From: WRGT01 sp942493035
Lineage (GTDB): Bacteria; Spirochaetota; UBA4802; UBA5550
DNA length: 64,000 nucleotides
NCBI GenBank assembly: GCA_942493035.1
Contig: OW818666.1
Coordinates: forward strand, 2,976,001-3,040,000
Reading direction: 5' to 3'
The notes under the pieces were generated by a model. The model searched no databases and had not been told where the DNA came from. It saw only the letters and a list, made by a program, of their open reading frames with translations. Below are positions 1 through 9,040 of this stretch, in pieces. The position numbers and the translations under genes are program-made. Numbering within the stretch: position 1 is the stretch's first letter; every line of letters starts with the position of its first letter.

Positions 1-205
1 TATTTACTTTTTTCGAAATAAGAGAAGAGTAGTTAAGAGTATCCTCCATAGCGCGGACCTTGTTGTCGGCACGAAAAAAATATGTTGCCGCAACTGTAAC
101 AGCAAGGAGCGAGACAAGAACAATAATCGAAATCATTATTATCATCTTGAGACTTATGGGATAAAACTTCCTTTTCCTGACACTGTTTATATTATCCGGT
201 GACAT
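1..205 (-). CDS. N-terminal fragment of a membrane-anchored protein (runs off window)
   Basis: The first 68 codons of a minus-strand gene lie here and the rest is outside the window. The frame opens MSPDNINSVRKRKFYPISLK, followed by one strongly hydrophobic segment at about residues 20-44, then a charged stretch (FFRADNKVRAMEDTL) that would begin an extracytoplasmic region. A GGGGGA Shine-Dalgarno lies 6-7 bases before the ATG at 205. A short basic cytoplasmic tail, one membrane span and a helical region are common in sensor proteins such as kinases, cyclases and MCPs, but no catalytic domain is visible, so the function is unknown. It follows the 608-residue Ig-like protein on the same strand by 30 bases and may be co-transcribed with it. 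Confidence 0.7.
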   Translation of the reverse strand, partial: MSPDNINSVRKRKFYPISLKMIIMISIIVLVSLLAVTVAATYFFRADNKVRAMEDTLNYSSLISKKVN

Positions 206-235
206 ATATATCCCCCGATGAAAAGCTAATGAACA

Positions 236-2062
236 TCACTTAACCCTTCCTTTCAGCTTAATAGTAAACAACGACTCATTCAGATCATTGTTCTGAAAGG
301 TGATTGTTGCTCTTGCATTAATTGCAGCAGGCGCTGAAAAACTCATGTTAAAAATCGATGTTGAACCTGGAGTCACTGTCGCCGGCACAATAAAATCCGT
401 TGAGAAAAGATCGGGATTAGTTCCGCCGATAACTGCACCTGTAATTACCAGATCGGCTGAACCGATGTTATGAAGCATAATTGCAATGCTAGCTGTATCT
501 CCCGGAACCAGAGTTCCGAAATCGACAGTTGACACCGGGCTTACAAGAATAACACCGGAATCTGTAAACTGAATTTCAGGTGCAGGTGAAGCAAGTTCTT
601 CACCTGTCAGATTAATTATAAATGATAATTCGTCCGGATCGTTACTTGTAATAGTCAGCACACTGTTTTCAATTCCTGGAATTCCATCCGGCTGAAATGT
701 AACTGTAAAAGTAGTTGTGCTACCTGGAGTAATAGGTAAAGCAGTAATGGCAGATACACTGAAATTTAATGAATCTGAAAGACTTGTTCCTGTTATATTC
801 AGATTTGCCACTCCGCTGTTGCCGATAGTAAATACTGCTGTTTTCGTCCCCGGATTTACATCATTACCGAAATTATAACCATCCCCTGAAAATATTTCAA
901 CAAGCGGTGATGGCGGCAGAATATAAATTTCCGGCTGCAGCACAATCCCCGTTGTAAATGACCAGGTATATGCAGCTGCCATGGACTCTCCGCTGACATT
1001 CATAATTCCAGTCGTAAGATTTACTGTGTATAAAGTCAGTGGAAGCAGATCCACAGCCGGATTGAATGCAACAGTTTTTAATTGTGCATCATAGGTATAA
1101 GCGCCAGCCACGGCTCCTCCGTTCACCGAAAAACTGGAAGAGTCTACTGTTAACATATCGATGTTATCATTAAATTCCACCAGAATGTCAGAGGTCACCG
1201 ATACACCGGTTAGAGTATCCGCAGGAGATACAGAAATAACTGATATAAAATATTGAGCGGCAGTGACAAAAAACCATGTGTAATCGGTAAACAGTGTATC
1301 ACCACTATTGTTCTTTATACCCGTCGTAAGGGTAACTGTATGAATTGAGCTGTAAGAGAGGCTCGCAGCCGGAGTAAATATTATTTTTTTTAATATTGGA
1401 TCATATGTAAAAGTCCCAGTGATCGCGCCTCCATTTATTCTGAATGTAGATGTATCTACCGTTGACATGTCAATATTATCATTGAATACAGCTTCTACAA
1501 CAGTATTTGTCGATACATCTGTTGTACCGTCAGACGGAAATACCGAAACGACGCTGATATAATTTTGAGCGATAGTTGTGAAAAACCAGGTGTAATTCGC
1601 AGCCATTCCATTGCCGCTGTCATTTTTAATCCCAGTGGTTAAAGTCACGGTGTAAAGAGTGCTGTAAGAGAGATCTACATCGGGAGTAAATATTACTGTT
1701 TTAAGTATTGGATCATATGTAAAAGTCCCTGCTACCGTTCCTCCGTTTACCGAAAACGTAAACTGGTCCACAGTGGTCATATCTATATTATCATTGAATA
1801 CAGCTTTAATATCAACAGCAGTCCCAATTCCTACGGCACCGCTGGATGGTGATACAGAAACCACTTCTATATAATAAGGAGGGTTGCCGGATTCGCTGGA
1901 GTTATATTTATCCACCTTTTTCAGAACATCTTCACGAAAGCAGAATAATACCGATAAAATTGCCGGGGTAATAGCTAAAAAAACTACAGTCCTCAGGACT
2001 TTCATAAAACGTCGATCCGGCACCTGTTTCATTTTTTTAAAAATTCCATACAAGCGTCCCAT
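236..2062 (-). CDS. Envelope protein with three Ig-like (Big_5) and two ASH-type domains
   Basis: This 608-residue exported or membrane-anchored protein starts with a basic segment and a hydrophobic stretch at about residues 22-42 (VLRTVVFLAITPAILSVLF), a signal anchor or uncleaved signal. Three tandem repeats of about 105 residues follow (roughly 65-165, 168-270, 272-375). Each has SP-x-G, FNDNIDM and YTWxFTT signatures typical of SbsA-like/Big_5 Ig-fold domains. Two later blocks (about 380-490 and 500-605) carry FxIGNSGxANLxITG and TSNDPDE patterns of the ASH / choice-of-anchor-D family. Such proteins are surface or periplasmic adhesion and structural modules; no enzyme domain is visible. 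GGAGG lies 6 bases before the ATG. The downstream gene (1..205) follows after 30 bases on the same strand. Confidence 0.8.
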   Translation of the reverse strand: MGRLYGIFKKMKQVPDRRFMKVLRTVVFLAITPAILSVLFCFREDVLKKVDKYNSSESGNPPYYIEVVSVSPSSGAVGIGTAVDIKAVFNDNIDMTTVDQFTFSVNGGTVAGTFTYDPILKTVIFTPDVDLSYSTLYTVTLTTGIKNDSGNGMAANYTWFFTTIAQNYISVVSVFPSDGTTDVSTNTVVEAVFNDNIDMSTVDTSTFRINGGAITGTFTYDPILKKIIFTPAASLSYSSIHTVTLTTGIKNNSGDTLFTDYTWFFVTAAQYFISVISVSPADTLTGVSVTSDILVEFNDNIDMLTVDSSSFSVNGGAVAGAYTYDAQLKTVAFNPAVDLLPLTLYTVNLTTGIMNVSGESMAAAYTWSFTTGIVLQPEIYILPPSPLVEIFSGDGYNFGNDVNPGTKTAVFTIGNSGVANLNITGTSLSDSLNFSVSAITALPITPGSTTTFTVTFQPDGIPGIENSVLTITSNDPDELSFIINLTGEELASPAPEIQFTDSGVILVSPVSTVDFGTLVPGDTASIAIMLHNIGSADLVITGAVIGGTNPDLFSTDFIVPATVTPGSTSIFNMSFSAPAAINARATITFQNNDLNESLFTIKLKGRVK

Positions 2063-2198
2063 ATAAAACCTCCGGACGACATAAAGTGCAAAAAAAGAAT
2101 ATTTATAAGAATATTACACTATTTTAGCCGAAAAGCAAATAAAATAACAAGAATTTTGTAATTTAGGGGGAGTTCTAAAAACTCAATTTTTAATGGGT

Positions 2199-2217
2199 AA
2201 AGGGGCACTGCCCCTTT
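2199..2217. terminator. Short GC-rich hairpin after the cNMP-PP2C gene
   Basis: AAAGGGGC and GCCCCTTT form an 8-bp stem with a 3-base loop, about 30 bases beyond the stop of the minus-strand gene 2247..3497. There is no clear T-tract, so termination is plausible but not certain. Confidence 0.4.
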
Positions 2218-2246
2218 AGTTAAAGGCTGTATCAATAACTTAATAC

Positions 2247-3497
2247 TTACAGGATTACAGGTTCGTTAAACTCATAAAGAAGAAGGGTAATGTCATCATC
2301 ATATGTATCCTTTGCAGTGAACCGGTTGAGTTCCACAATAAGATAATCGACAACGGGGGATATTTTTCCGGCAATCGCACGCTCGGCTACATTTTCAAGA
2401 CGCTCAATTCCGAACATCTCAGAATCCTCAAATCCTCTCTCTTCTATTATACCGTCTGTATAGAAAAGAATTTTATCACCAGGACTGATTTTATAAGTTT
2501 CAGTACCATACACCGCCTCTTCCAGAAGTCCAAGGAGCGGACCCGGCACTTCAATCAGCTCGAATTTTTTTTCAGAAGATTTCCAGAAGAGCGGATGGTG
2601 ATGACCAGCCTTGGCAAAACTCACAGTATTATCCTGCAGATTTATATAGGCATAATAACATGTAGCATAGAGCCGGTTAAGCATTCCGCAGAGATGCCTG
2701 TTCAGATGCGCCATAAAAACATCGGGTCTGCTTCCGTAAACCGGAGCAAGAAAAGAGAATGCGCTTTTTAAAACTCCAGTTACAAGGGATGCACTTATTC
2801 CGTGCCCCTCAACATCGGCAATTATCGCGCAGATATTTCCATCAGCATCGTTGATTGTACTGATGAAATCTCCCCCTATCGCTTTCGAAGGGAGATATAC
2901 AAAGGAACGGCTTACTCCATGCCTGAGATTTATTTCATCATCATCCTCTGCGCGAATAAAGTATTCCTGAATCTCTGTTGCGGTTCGCAGGTCGCGATTT
3001 ATCTCTTCGATTATTTCATCTTTTGAGCTCAGGTGATGCTGCGAAAAAGTAAAGTTGGTGATGACATTTCTAAAGCGGCTGAATGTCTCCATAATAGTAT
3101 TACGATAAAGTATATTTTCAATTTCATGGTTGCCCTCCAGAGCAGCAGCAAGATCGCTTCTGGAAAGTGATAGAAAATCGGTATATTCAAGTGTTCTTAC
3201 TGTAGCAGATCGTGGATGATCATCGAAGAGGGAGAGTTCACCGAAGAAAGTCCCTTCTTTAAGTACTCCAAGACTCACCTCTTCACCTACACCGTTAGTT
3301 TTAAAGACTTCAACGGAACCATTCCGTATTATAAAGAGCGAATCCCCCTCGTCCCCCTCGCAGATAACCGATTCACCCGATTTGAAGGTGATGAGTTTAA
3401 GAATCGGAGCAATAAGGCTAAGACCGCTATCCGATATACCATTGAATATGGGGAGTTTTCTTAAGACTGATGTTTTCTGTGATGTTTTTATTTCCAT
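2247..3497 (-). CDS. cNMP-binding domain fused to SpoIIE/RsbU-type PP2C phosphatase
   Basis: This 416-residue cytoplasmic protein has a cyclic-nucleotide-binding domain at about residues 15-130, with the phosphate-binding cassette signature FFGELSLFDDHPRSATV. A PP2C-like SpoIIE phosphatase follows at about 200-410. Visible metal-binding motifs are GGDF, ADVEGHG, AGHHHPL, FYTDG and DDITLL. Family members dephosphorylate STAS anti-anti-sigma proteins, so cAMP or cGMP may gate a partner switch. The STAS gene at 38975 and the receiver-PP2C at 27359 are possible partners, but nothing in the sequence links them. It has no close operon partner, and a gene on the opposite strand begins about 320 bases upstream. 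Confidence 0.9.
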   Translation of the reverse strand: MEIKTSQKTSVLRKLPIFNGISDSGLSLIAPILKLITFKSGESVICEGDEGDSLFIIRNGSVEVFKTNGVGEEVSLGVLKEGTFFGELSLFDDHPRSATVRTLEYTDFLSLSRSDLAAALEGNHEIENILYRNTIMETFSRFRNVITNFTFSQHHLSSKDEIIEEINRDLRTATEIQEYFIRAEDDDEINLRHGVSRSFVYLPSKAIGGDFISTINDADGNICAIIADVEGHGISASLVTGVLKSAFSFLAPVYGSRPDVFMAHLNRHLCGMLNRLYATCYYAYINLQDNTVSFAKAGHHHPLFWKSSEKKFELIEVPGPLLGLLEEAVYGTETYKISPGDKILFYTDGIIEERGFEDSEMFGIERLENVAERAIAGKISPVVDYLIVELNRFTAKDTYDDDITLLLYEFNEPVIL

Positions 3498-3611
3498 AGT
3501 TTGTTATCTGTAAGCATGAGTGGTTTTCTGTCAATAATTAATAGAATAAGGATGATTACCTGCAGTAGTTTTAAATTGTTGTGTTATAAAGAATTTATCA
3601 GCCATAAACTT

Positions 3612-3680
3612 AAAATCCCCCCGTTTCACTTCGCTCAACATCCCCCTTTGATAAAGAGGGTGGCCGATAGGCCGGGAGAT
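3612..3680. repeat. Fragment of CCGCCC-type/C-tract interspersed repeat
   Basis: A block with ATCCCCCC, ACATCCCCC and a GGCCGATAGGCC mini-hairpin resembles the other C-tract repeats in the window (see 24056, 41777). It sits in the 323-base gap between divergent genes 2247 and 3821. The rest of that gap is AT-rich and holds the promoter at 3746-3774. Confidence 0.5.
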
Positions 3681-3745
3681 TTGTCGATATTATATAGATA
3701 ACTATTTAATAAAAATCTATCCAGTCAAGGCACTAATAAATATTA

Positions 3746-3774
3746 TTGACATTTCTAAAATCCGGCTTTATTCT
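3746..3774 (+). promoter_or_regulatory. Sigma70-type promoter for the DUF2157 operon
   Basis: TTGACA at 3746-3751, a 17-base spacer and TATTCT at 3769-3774, about 46 bases before the ATG at 3821. The same TTGACA/TATTCT pair recurs upstream of the TPR gene at 26996. Confidence 0.65.
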
Positions 3775-3820
3775 TATGAAATTCATACTTCCACAAAAAT
3801 AATTCCGGAGCAGATTATCT

Positions 3821-6220
3821 ATGATAAAAAACGCCCGATTTATACAGATGCTTTTGAAAGAATTAACAGAGTGGGTTGATCTGGGATTAATAACATCCGA
3901 CCAGAGAAACCGTATAGAAAATCACTATACTTCACCAGTCCCTGAAGCTGCTGAAAAAACTCCTGAAACAAAAAATCAGAATAAAGAAATACCCATTTCA
4001 AAAGAAAAAATAAATCTATCCCGTGTAATAATCGGTCTGGCAACTCTCTGCCTGGCTGTGGGAATAATAATTTTCTATGCGTCAAACTGGCGCAAAATGC
4101 CCCCATCTCTCAAACTGGTTCAGATATTCATTCTGATTCTAACCACATACGGCGGAGCATACTGGTTCCTTCAGGACAAAAGAAAATTTTCACTTGTGGG
4201 GAGAGCGCTCCTTCTTCTGGGGATGATCTCATACGGTGCGGGGATTATGCTTGTAGCGCAGGTTTATCATATAAGCTCTCACCCGACTAACGGTCTCCTC
4301 GCATGGGGTATCGGTGCCTTCGCTATTTCCATTCTTATGCGTGAAAAATCCGGGTTGATTCTGTCAATGGCTCTCTTTGTCATATGGGATATCTGGGAGT
4401 ACTCTTATTTCGGCAATCCCGGATACTTCTTCGGAGTACCGGTTCTTATTACCGCATGGATAAGTTACAGAGAAAAAAATTCAAAGGGAACTGCTCTATC
4501 GGCATTCCTCTTTGCCTGGTGGTTTCTTCAGCTCGCATTCTACTGGATTGAGCATTATGCTACAGACGGTCCTGCGGGATATATTCTCATTGGAGTCTAT
4601 ATTATATCGGGTCTTCTAATGCAGAAATCCGGTGAAAAACTGAAAGGGATTCCGGAATACAAACATGCAGGGAATATACTGTTCATCACCGGATGGATTG
4701 CCTATGCTCTCCCGCTGTTTCAGATTGAACATCTTCACCCTGCCACATCATACAGCATTATAATCTGGGCGTCAATGATACTGGCTGTTTCAGTAATATC
4801 AAAAGACAGGAAGGGATACTATATTGCAGCAGCCCTTTATTTTATATGGAGTGTTACATCATCATCTCCGGCTTACGGCTATATCATTCCGGTTATAATT
4901 ATTGCAGTATTATTCTATATAGAAAAGGACAGCAGCGGAATTGCACTCTCCGCTGCTTCCCTGATTTATTATTACTATATACCAACGGTCAGACTCATTC
5001 CCGAAGATACATCTGAACATATTGTCGAATACATTATAATCATGATGCAGTTCCCCATGGCGGCACTGCTTGTTACTGCCGGTAAAAATCTCACAGGACA
5101 CCCTGTGCTGAGAAGCGCCGGAAAAGTTTTCACAGTAGCCGGATGGTTCTCTTTTCTTATACCATTTATTGCAATCTCATGGCCAATGGATATGCAGAAC
5201 CTTCCGCTGCTGATGAAGTTCGGTGCCGTTAAAATTCACGCAATCGAATATGTAGCGCTTTCAATGACTTCTGCTGCGGGACTTTTTATTCTATATAAAA
5301 AGAGAGAGAATATACAGCTTATACTCCCGGTTGTCCTATTTTCTTTTACTGTATTCATCCTTCCGTTCAATCATACTGCAACGCGGATGATTACACTTCA
5401 CCTCGGTGCCGTTGCATTTATATTTCTTCTCCTTCGCTATTCATTTTCAATCTCTGCGGATAAATCATTCGAGAGAGCATTTGCGTTTATATTTTCTATA
5501 AGTCTCATCGTTATAAAAGGTTCAGGCTTCATAGGATACTCCGTATTTGAAGAGAGTTATAAACTGGCGTACCTAATAGGATTTATTCTCTTTGTAACAG
5601 TATGTTTTCTCATCAACAGACTTGTGAATGAGATACTCAGCGGAAAAGAGATTGAGTACCCTGTAAGAATAATTGATGGAGTCTCGGCAGCCGGTGTCTG
5701 GTTATCGATCTATCTCGCCTCATTTGAAGTTGAAGCACAGAAGTCGATATTCACAGCCGAATCAATTGTAATCAAGATGCTGATAATATTTATTGTACTT
5801 TCGGTTCTTCTTTATTTTATACTATTAAAAAAAATGGCAGGAGAGAGGATAATACTTTTCCTTTCTCTTATAATTTTCATCTCTTCAGGAATTACACTGT
5901 TCACAGCCGGTCCCGCTGTACCGTGGAAGATCTATTCGATAACATTTAACCTTCTCCTTTTTATCACCTCCGCTGTGTTCATGTATTACAGCACAATAGT
6001 TCAATCAAAAAAAATACTTAACTTCGCCACTGCGGGTATTATAATTCACGTATTCACGCGTTACTTTGATCTTTTCTGGGATATGTTTTCCGGCTCACTT
6101 CTGTTTATTGTAACGGGGATACTGGGACTTGCAGGGGGCTACATTCTCGAAAAGAAGCGGCAGAATCTGACAGAGATGATTGAGTCTGAAACAACTGAAA
6201 ATCAGGATAGGGTGAAATAA
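3821..6220 (+). CDS. DUF2157 polytopic membrane protein
   Basis: This 799-residue integral membrane protein has a soluble N-terminus (about residues 1-45) carrying the DUF2157 signature LLKELTEWVDLGLIT...RIE. A charged linker follows, then about 20 hydrophobic spans from residue 66 to 780. The family is of unknown function and is widely found next to a GDYXXLXY-domain protein, which is the next gene here, starting directly after this stop codon. GGAG lies about 10 bases before the ATG. The two genes form an operon with the promoter at 3746 and the terminator at 6808. The long span count compared with shorter DUF2157 proteins suggests an extended transmembrane region. Confidence 0.85.
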   Translation: MIKNARFIQMLLKELTEWVDLGLITSDQRNRIENHYTSPVPEAAEKTPETKNQNKEIPISKEKINLSRVIIGLATLCLAVGIIIFYASNWRKMPPSLKLVQIFILILTTYGGAYWFLQDKRKFSLVGRALLLLGMISYGAGIMLVAQVYHISSHPTNGLLAWGIGAFAISILMREKSGLILSMALFVIWDIWEYSYFGNPGYFFGVPVLITAWISYREKNSKGTALSAFLFAWWFLQLAFYWIEHYATDGPAGYILIGVYIISGLLMQKSGEKLKGIPEYKHAGNILFITGWIAYALPLFQIEHLHPATSYSIIIWASMILAVSVISKDRKGYYIAAALYFIWSVTSSSPAYGYIIPVIIIAVLFYIEKDSSGIALSAASLIYYYYIPTVRLIPEDTSEHIVEYIIIMMQFPMAALLVTAGKNLTGHPVLRSAGKVFTVAGWFSFLIPFIAISWPMDMQNLPLLMKFGAVKIHAIEYVALSMTSAAGLFILYKKRENIQLILPVVLFSFTVFILPFNHTATRMITLHLGAVAFIFLLLRYSFSISADKSFERAFAFIFSISLIVIKGSGFIGYSVFEESYKLAYLIGFILFVTVCFLINRLVNEILSGKEIEYPVRIIDGVSAAGVWLSIYLASFEVEAQKSIFTAESIVIKMLIIFIVLSVLLYFILLKKMAGERIILFLSLIIFISSGITLFTAGPAVPWKIYSITFNLLLFITSAVFMYYSTIVQSKKILNFATAGIIIHVFTRYFDLFWDMFSGSLLFIVTGILGLAGGYILEKKRQNLTEMIESETTENQDRVK

Positions 6221-6769
6221 ATGAAATCATATCAGAAAATTTTATTCCCTGTAATTGTAGCTCTTCAGCTTGCAGTGCTTGGATTCATGATTACAAAACA
6301 GGAGCTGCTCCTTGCCCGTGGCACTAAGGTTTTACTGAAGTGTCAGCCGATAGACCCAAGGTCACTGTTCAGCGGAGATTACGTTATACTCAATTACGAA
6401 ATATCTTCAATCGGTGAAGATATTATTTCTAAATCGAATATCAGGGATACCGGAAAGCTGGAGAAGAAAGAGATCTATGTAGCGCTTAAGCAAAAAGCTG
6501 ATGGAAAACATTATACAGCTGCAGCGATATCAGAAAACAGAGATGAGCTTAAAAAGCTTTATCCTCTGATAATAAAGGGTAGAGTAGAATACGCAAGCAA
6601 TACATTACAGATCCGTTACGGAGTAGAGAGTTATTTTGTGCCGCAGAAAGAAGGTAAAATAATTGAAGACAGTTTAAAAAATGTATCAGTGGAAGTATCA
6701 GTCTCGGAGAGCGGAGAGAGCGCAATTTCGAAATTGTTTATCGATGATAAAGAGGTGAAGTTTTACTGA
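6221..6769 (+). CDS. GDYXXLXY domain protein
   Basis: This 182-residue protein has one N-terminal membrane span (about residues 7-23). The family motif occurs in the context FSGDYVILNY at about residues 47-56, matching GDYXXLXY exactly. The remainder is a soluble beta-rich domain predicted outside the cytoplasm. The function of the family is unknown. It is a habitual partner of DUF2157 membrane proteins, and here its ATG abuts the TAA of the DUF2157 gene, so the two are probably translationally coupled. An AGGGTG sequence just before the DUF2157 stop serves as ribosome site. Confidence 0.85.
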   Translation: MKSYQKILFPVIVALQLAVLGFMITKQELLLARGTKVLLKCQPIDPRSLFSGDYVILNYEISSIGEDIISKSNIRDTGKLEKKEIYVALKQKADGKHYTAAAISENRDELKKLYPLIIKGRVEYASNTLQIRYGVESYFVPQKEGKIIEDSLKNVSVEVSVSESGESAISKLFIDDKEVKFY

Positions 6770-6807
6770 AAGATTACACAACCCCATGGTATAGATAAAA
6801 CAAAAAA

Positions 6808-6844
6808 TTATTATCCCCGCCGCCTTCGGAGGTGGGGATAATAA
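6808..6844 (+). terminator. Rho-independent terminator of the DUF2157 operon
   Basis: The stem TTATTATCCCC / GGGGATAATAA extends inward through GCC(GCC)TTCGG(AGG), with a TTCG loop. A run of six T follows at about 6850. The hairpin and the 45 bases after it are repeated at 19851-19935. Confidence 0.75.
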
Positions 6845-6890
6845 AGACTTTTTTAATATAGAAAAGTTAAGCAATAAATACGGAGAATAT
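6808..6890. repeat. Hairpin-plus-tail repeat, copy 1
   Basis: The GC-rich hairpin, T-tract and the tail GAAAAGTTAAGNAATAAATAC are shared with 19851-19935. Each copy lies upstream of a plus-strand envelope or membrane gene (7014 and 19964). Confidence 0.65.
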
Positions 6891-6961
6891 ATATAAATTT
6901 CGATATGCTCTGTTTGAAATAAAATTTTCCCGCGTAAAACATCAGATCAAAAAAAAATAAC

Positions 6962-6989
6962 TTGCACTCAGATCAATACAGCTTAAAAT
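6962..6989 (+). promoter_or_regulatory. Promoter for FecR-domain lipoprotein
   Basis: TTGCAC at 6962-6967, a 16-base spacer and TAAAAT at 6984-6989. The predicted start of transcription is near 6996, before the AGAGG ribosome site of the gene at 7014. Confidence 0.5.
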
Positions 6990-7013
6990 TAATTCATATA
7001 AGAGGTTTAACAT

Positions 7014-7979
7014 ATGAAATCACATATCCATAAAACTATCACATTAATTGCAGCCTTGATATTATTATACAGTTGCAGCAAAAAACAGGATGAATCTCCC
7101 GCTGTCCGGCCGGATTTTTCATTTAAAATTCAGACCGTTCTGGGCGATGTAAATATTTCCACCGCTGGAGTCAGCCGATCGGCATCTGCCGGAGAGACAG
7201 TGGCAATGAATGAAATAATTACTACAGGTAAAAATTCCATCGCTGATCTGACATATGGGACCTCCGGGGTAATAAGAATCAGTGCAAACAGCAAAATTTC
7301 CATCTCTTCAATTGTTGATAAAACATCTAATTCCACAACGATTGATATGGAAAACGGAAAGATATTACTTACACTTTCAAAACTCAAGGGTACGGGATTT
7401 AACGTTAAGACAAATACAATTGCTGCTGCTGTACGCGGTACAAGCTTTTTAGTTGAGAGCGGGAAAAAAGGATCAAGACTTTTAGTTTTAAAAGGAAAGG
7501 TTAATCTTAATCCCGTAAAGGATGGCAAGACTATAGAGGATAAAACCACTGCCGTTGAGAAAGGAATGAAGACTGATTACATCACCGAAAAGAACGTTGA
7601 GAGTATTGTTCTTGGTAAAACCGTAATGAATGCTCCTGTTAAAATTACTGATTCAGAAATTGCGCTGATAAAGGCCGAAGTCAGGGAGATGAAGATCGAC
7701 AGCATCCAGGGTCTTGATCCGGAAGTGACGGAAGAGGTAAATCAGAACATACTGGAAGATTCTGCTATTGAACTGAAGAATAAAGAGGTTAACGAATCCC
7801 CTATAAAGAAGCATGACAATTCGGCTGAACTTCAGAAAAAGAAATCCGAGGAAGAGGCGACACTGAAACAGGAAGAAGAGAGAAAGCGCCTTGAAGAAGT
7901 GCAAAAAGCAAAAGAGGAACAGATACAGAAAGAGGAAAAAATTAAAAAAGACAGAGCATCAAATATTCCGACTATGTAA
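7014..7979 (+). CDS. FecR-domain lipoprotein with charged C-terminal coiled coil
   Basis: This 321-residue lipoprotein has a signal peptide ending in the lipobox LYSC, which places the lipidated Cys near residue 21. Residues about 40-170 form a FecR domain (GETVAMNEIITTG, DLTYGTSGVIRI, VRGTSFLVE, VLKGKVNL). In spirochaete-like genomes such FecR lipoproteins are not tied to iron-sigma regulation, and no ECF sigma factor or TonB receptor is nearby, so a structural or surface role is as likely as signalling. The last 80 residues are rich in Lys, Glu and Gln and predict a long helix or coiled coil. AGAGG lies 8 bases before the ATG. It is monocistronic, bounded by terminators at 6808 and 8013. 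Confidence 0.85.
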   Translation: MKSHIHKTITLIAALILLYSCSKKQDESPAVRPDFSFKIQTVLGDVNISTAGVSRSASAGETVAMNEIITTGKNSIADLTYGTSGVIRISANSKISISSIVDKTSNSTTIDMENGKILLTLSKLKGTGFNVKTNTIAAAVRGTSFLVESGKKGSRLLVLKGKVNLNPVKDGKTIEDKTTAVEKGMKTDYITEKNVESIVLGKTVMNAPVKITDSEIALIKAEVREMKIDSIQGLDPEVTEEVNQNILEDSAIELKNKEVNESPIKKHDNSAELQKKKSEEEATLKQEEERKRLEEVQKAKEEQIQKEEKIKKDRASNIPTM

Positions 7980-8012
7980 TTGACTTGAGTGAGCCATTGA
8001 TAAAGATTACAA

Positions 8013-8066
8013 ACGGCATCAACAAAAAATCCGGGATCATAATCCCGGATTTTTTGTTGATGCCGT
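8013..8066. terminator. Bidirectional terminator between convergent genes
   Basis: A long perfect inverted repeat: the arm runs ACGGCATCAACAAAAAATCC and continues GGGAT around a short loop, with the mirror arm ending at 8066. A-tracts and T-tracts inside the arms give a U-run in both directions. It separates convergent genes 7014 (+) and 8078 (-). Confidence 0.85.
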
Positions 8067-8077
8067 AATTATGTCAT

Positions 8078-8821
8078 TCAGAGAGAGAATGAATATATGA
8101 CAGATGCCGTAACTCCATATATGTCATGCTGAGAATCCATTTGATCTTCATAATAATTAATATATTGATATCTGCCGCTAAGGCTTACTGTCACAGATGC
8201 AGGTGCTATATAATATGCGATTGCCCCGGTTGCATTTGCTCCGTAAGTTTTCTCTTTCAATGTTGAGCTGTTACCTCCCTCAACATCCTCTTTAAAAGTA
8301 GTCCAGAGATACATTCCTGAAATATTACCGATAACGAAGAAACTGTTACCAAGCGGAAAAACTACACTGATACCGGCGGCCGGTCCGAAACTATCAACAT
8401 CTATTGAAACTTCAGATGAATACTCGTCATATGAGGTCACCCCGGTTATTGGATCGGTATAAGGAAATTCATCTGAAAATTCCATGTTAATTCTATAGGC
8501 CATATACTTTAAACCGGCAAAGATTTTAAAATAATCATTAAGCTTGTAACTCCCGGAAGTATCTGAATCATACCTGCGATAAGATTCAGAACCTGCTTCA
8601 AAATCGCCCATGAGAAAAACCGTATTAAACCCGAAACTGTCAGACAATTTGATAGATAACGCCGGCCCGTAAAGCAAACCGGGATCAACCTCCGTACCGC
8701 CGTCATTCATATCCCATTTAGCATACCATACATTTGCCCCTACGCTCATTTCCATTGCCTGGGAAGGTACTGAAATACTTAACAGGGCAACAGTTACGAT
8801 ATAAAAAAATATTTTTTTCAT
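8078..8821 (-). CDS. Probable outer-membrane beta-barrel protein
   Basis: This 247-residue protein has a cleavable signal peptide (MKKIFFYIVTVALLSISVPSQA). The mature part alternates polar and hydrophobic residues with many aromatic residues and ends in VIYSFSL, consistent with a small 8-10-strand barrel. Glycine-aromatic patterns (GANVWYAKW, FAGLKYMAY) resemble OmpA/OmpW-like porins, but no specific family is recognised. GGAG lies 9-10 bases upstream of the ATG. It is monocistronic between the terminator at 8013 and the hairpin at 8869. Confidence 0.65.
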   Translation of the reverse strand: MKKIFFYIVTVALLSISVPSQAMEMSVGANVWYAKWDMNDGGTEVDPGLLYGPALSIKLSDSFGFNTVFLMGDFEAGSESYRRYDSDTSGSYKLNDYFKIFAGLKYMAYRINMEFSDEFPYTDPITGVTSYDEYSSEVSIDVDSFGPAAGISVVFPLGNSFFVIGNISGMYLWTTFKEDVEGGNSSTLKEKTYGANATGAIAYYIAPASVTVSLSGRYQYINYYEDQMDSQHDIYGVTASVIYSFSL

Positions 8822-8868
8822 AAAAAATGATCTCCTTGAATTATCTTTCTATACAGGAAATTTTCATA

Positions 8869-8903
8869 AACACCAGAAAATTTCCACTTAACACTCTGGT
8901 GTT
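8869..8903. repeat. Inverted repeat AACACCAGA / TCTGGTGTT
   Basis: Nine-base arms separated by 17 bases, upstream of the barrel gene. The arms match those of the repeats at 18649 and 19481 (CTCTGGTGTT). It could be an operator or a repeat relic. Confidence 0.5.
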
Positions 8904-8983
8904 AAAAAGACAGATTACTGTTTAATTGTAAACTAATTTAGTATCATTCCCGTTAAAAGTATTCAATACACACAGTTCAAAAT

Positions 8984-9014
8984 GAAACTCCCCGCCGCAA
9001 GCGGACGGGGTTTC
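8984..9014 (-). terminator. Hairpin after the 9041 lipoprotein
   Basis: GAAAC(T)CCCCG..CGGGGTTTC with an inner CCGC/GCGG pair forms a stable stem about 27 bases beyond the minus-strand stop. The T-run is weak. Confidence 0.6.
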
Positions 9015-9040
9015 AAAACTCAAAAAACTGAAATAACAGA

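Noticed and set aside
3501..3701. Small open frame of 66 codons in the 3498-3820 gap
   Set aside because: Half of it is repeat sequence; it has no ribosome site and no conserved motif.
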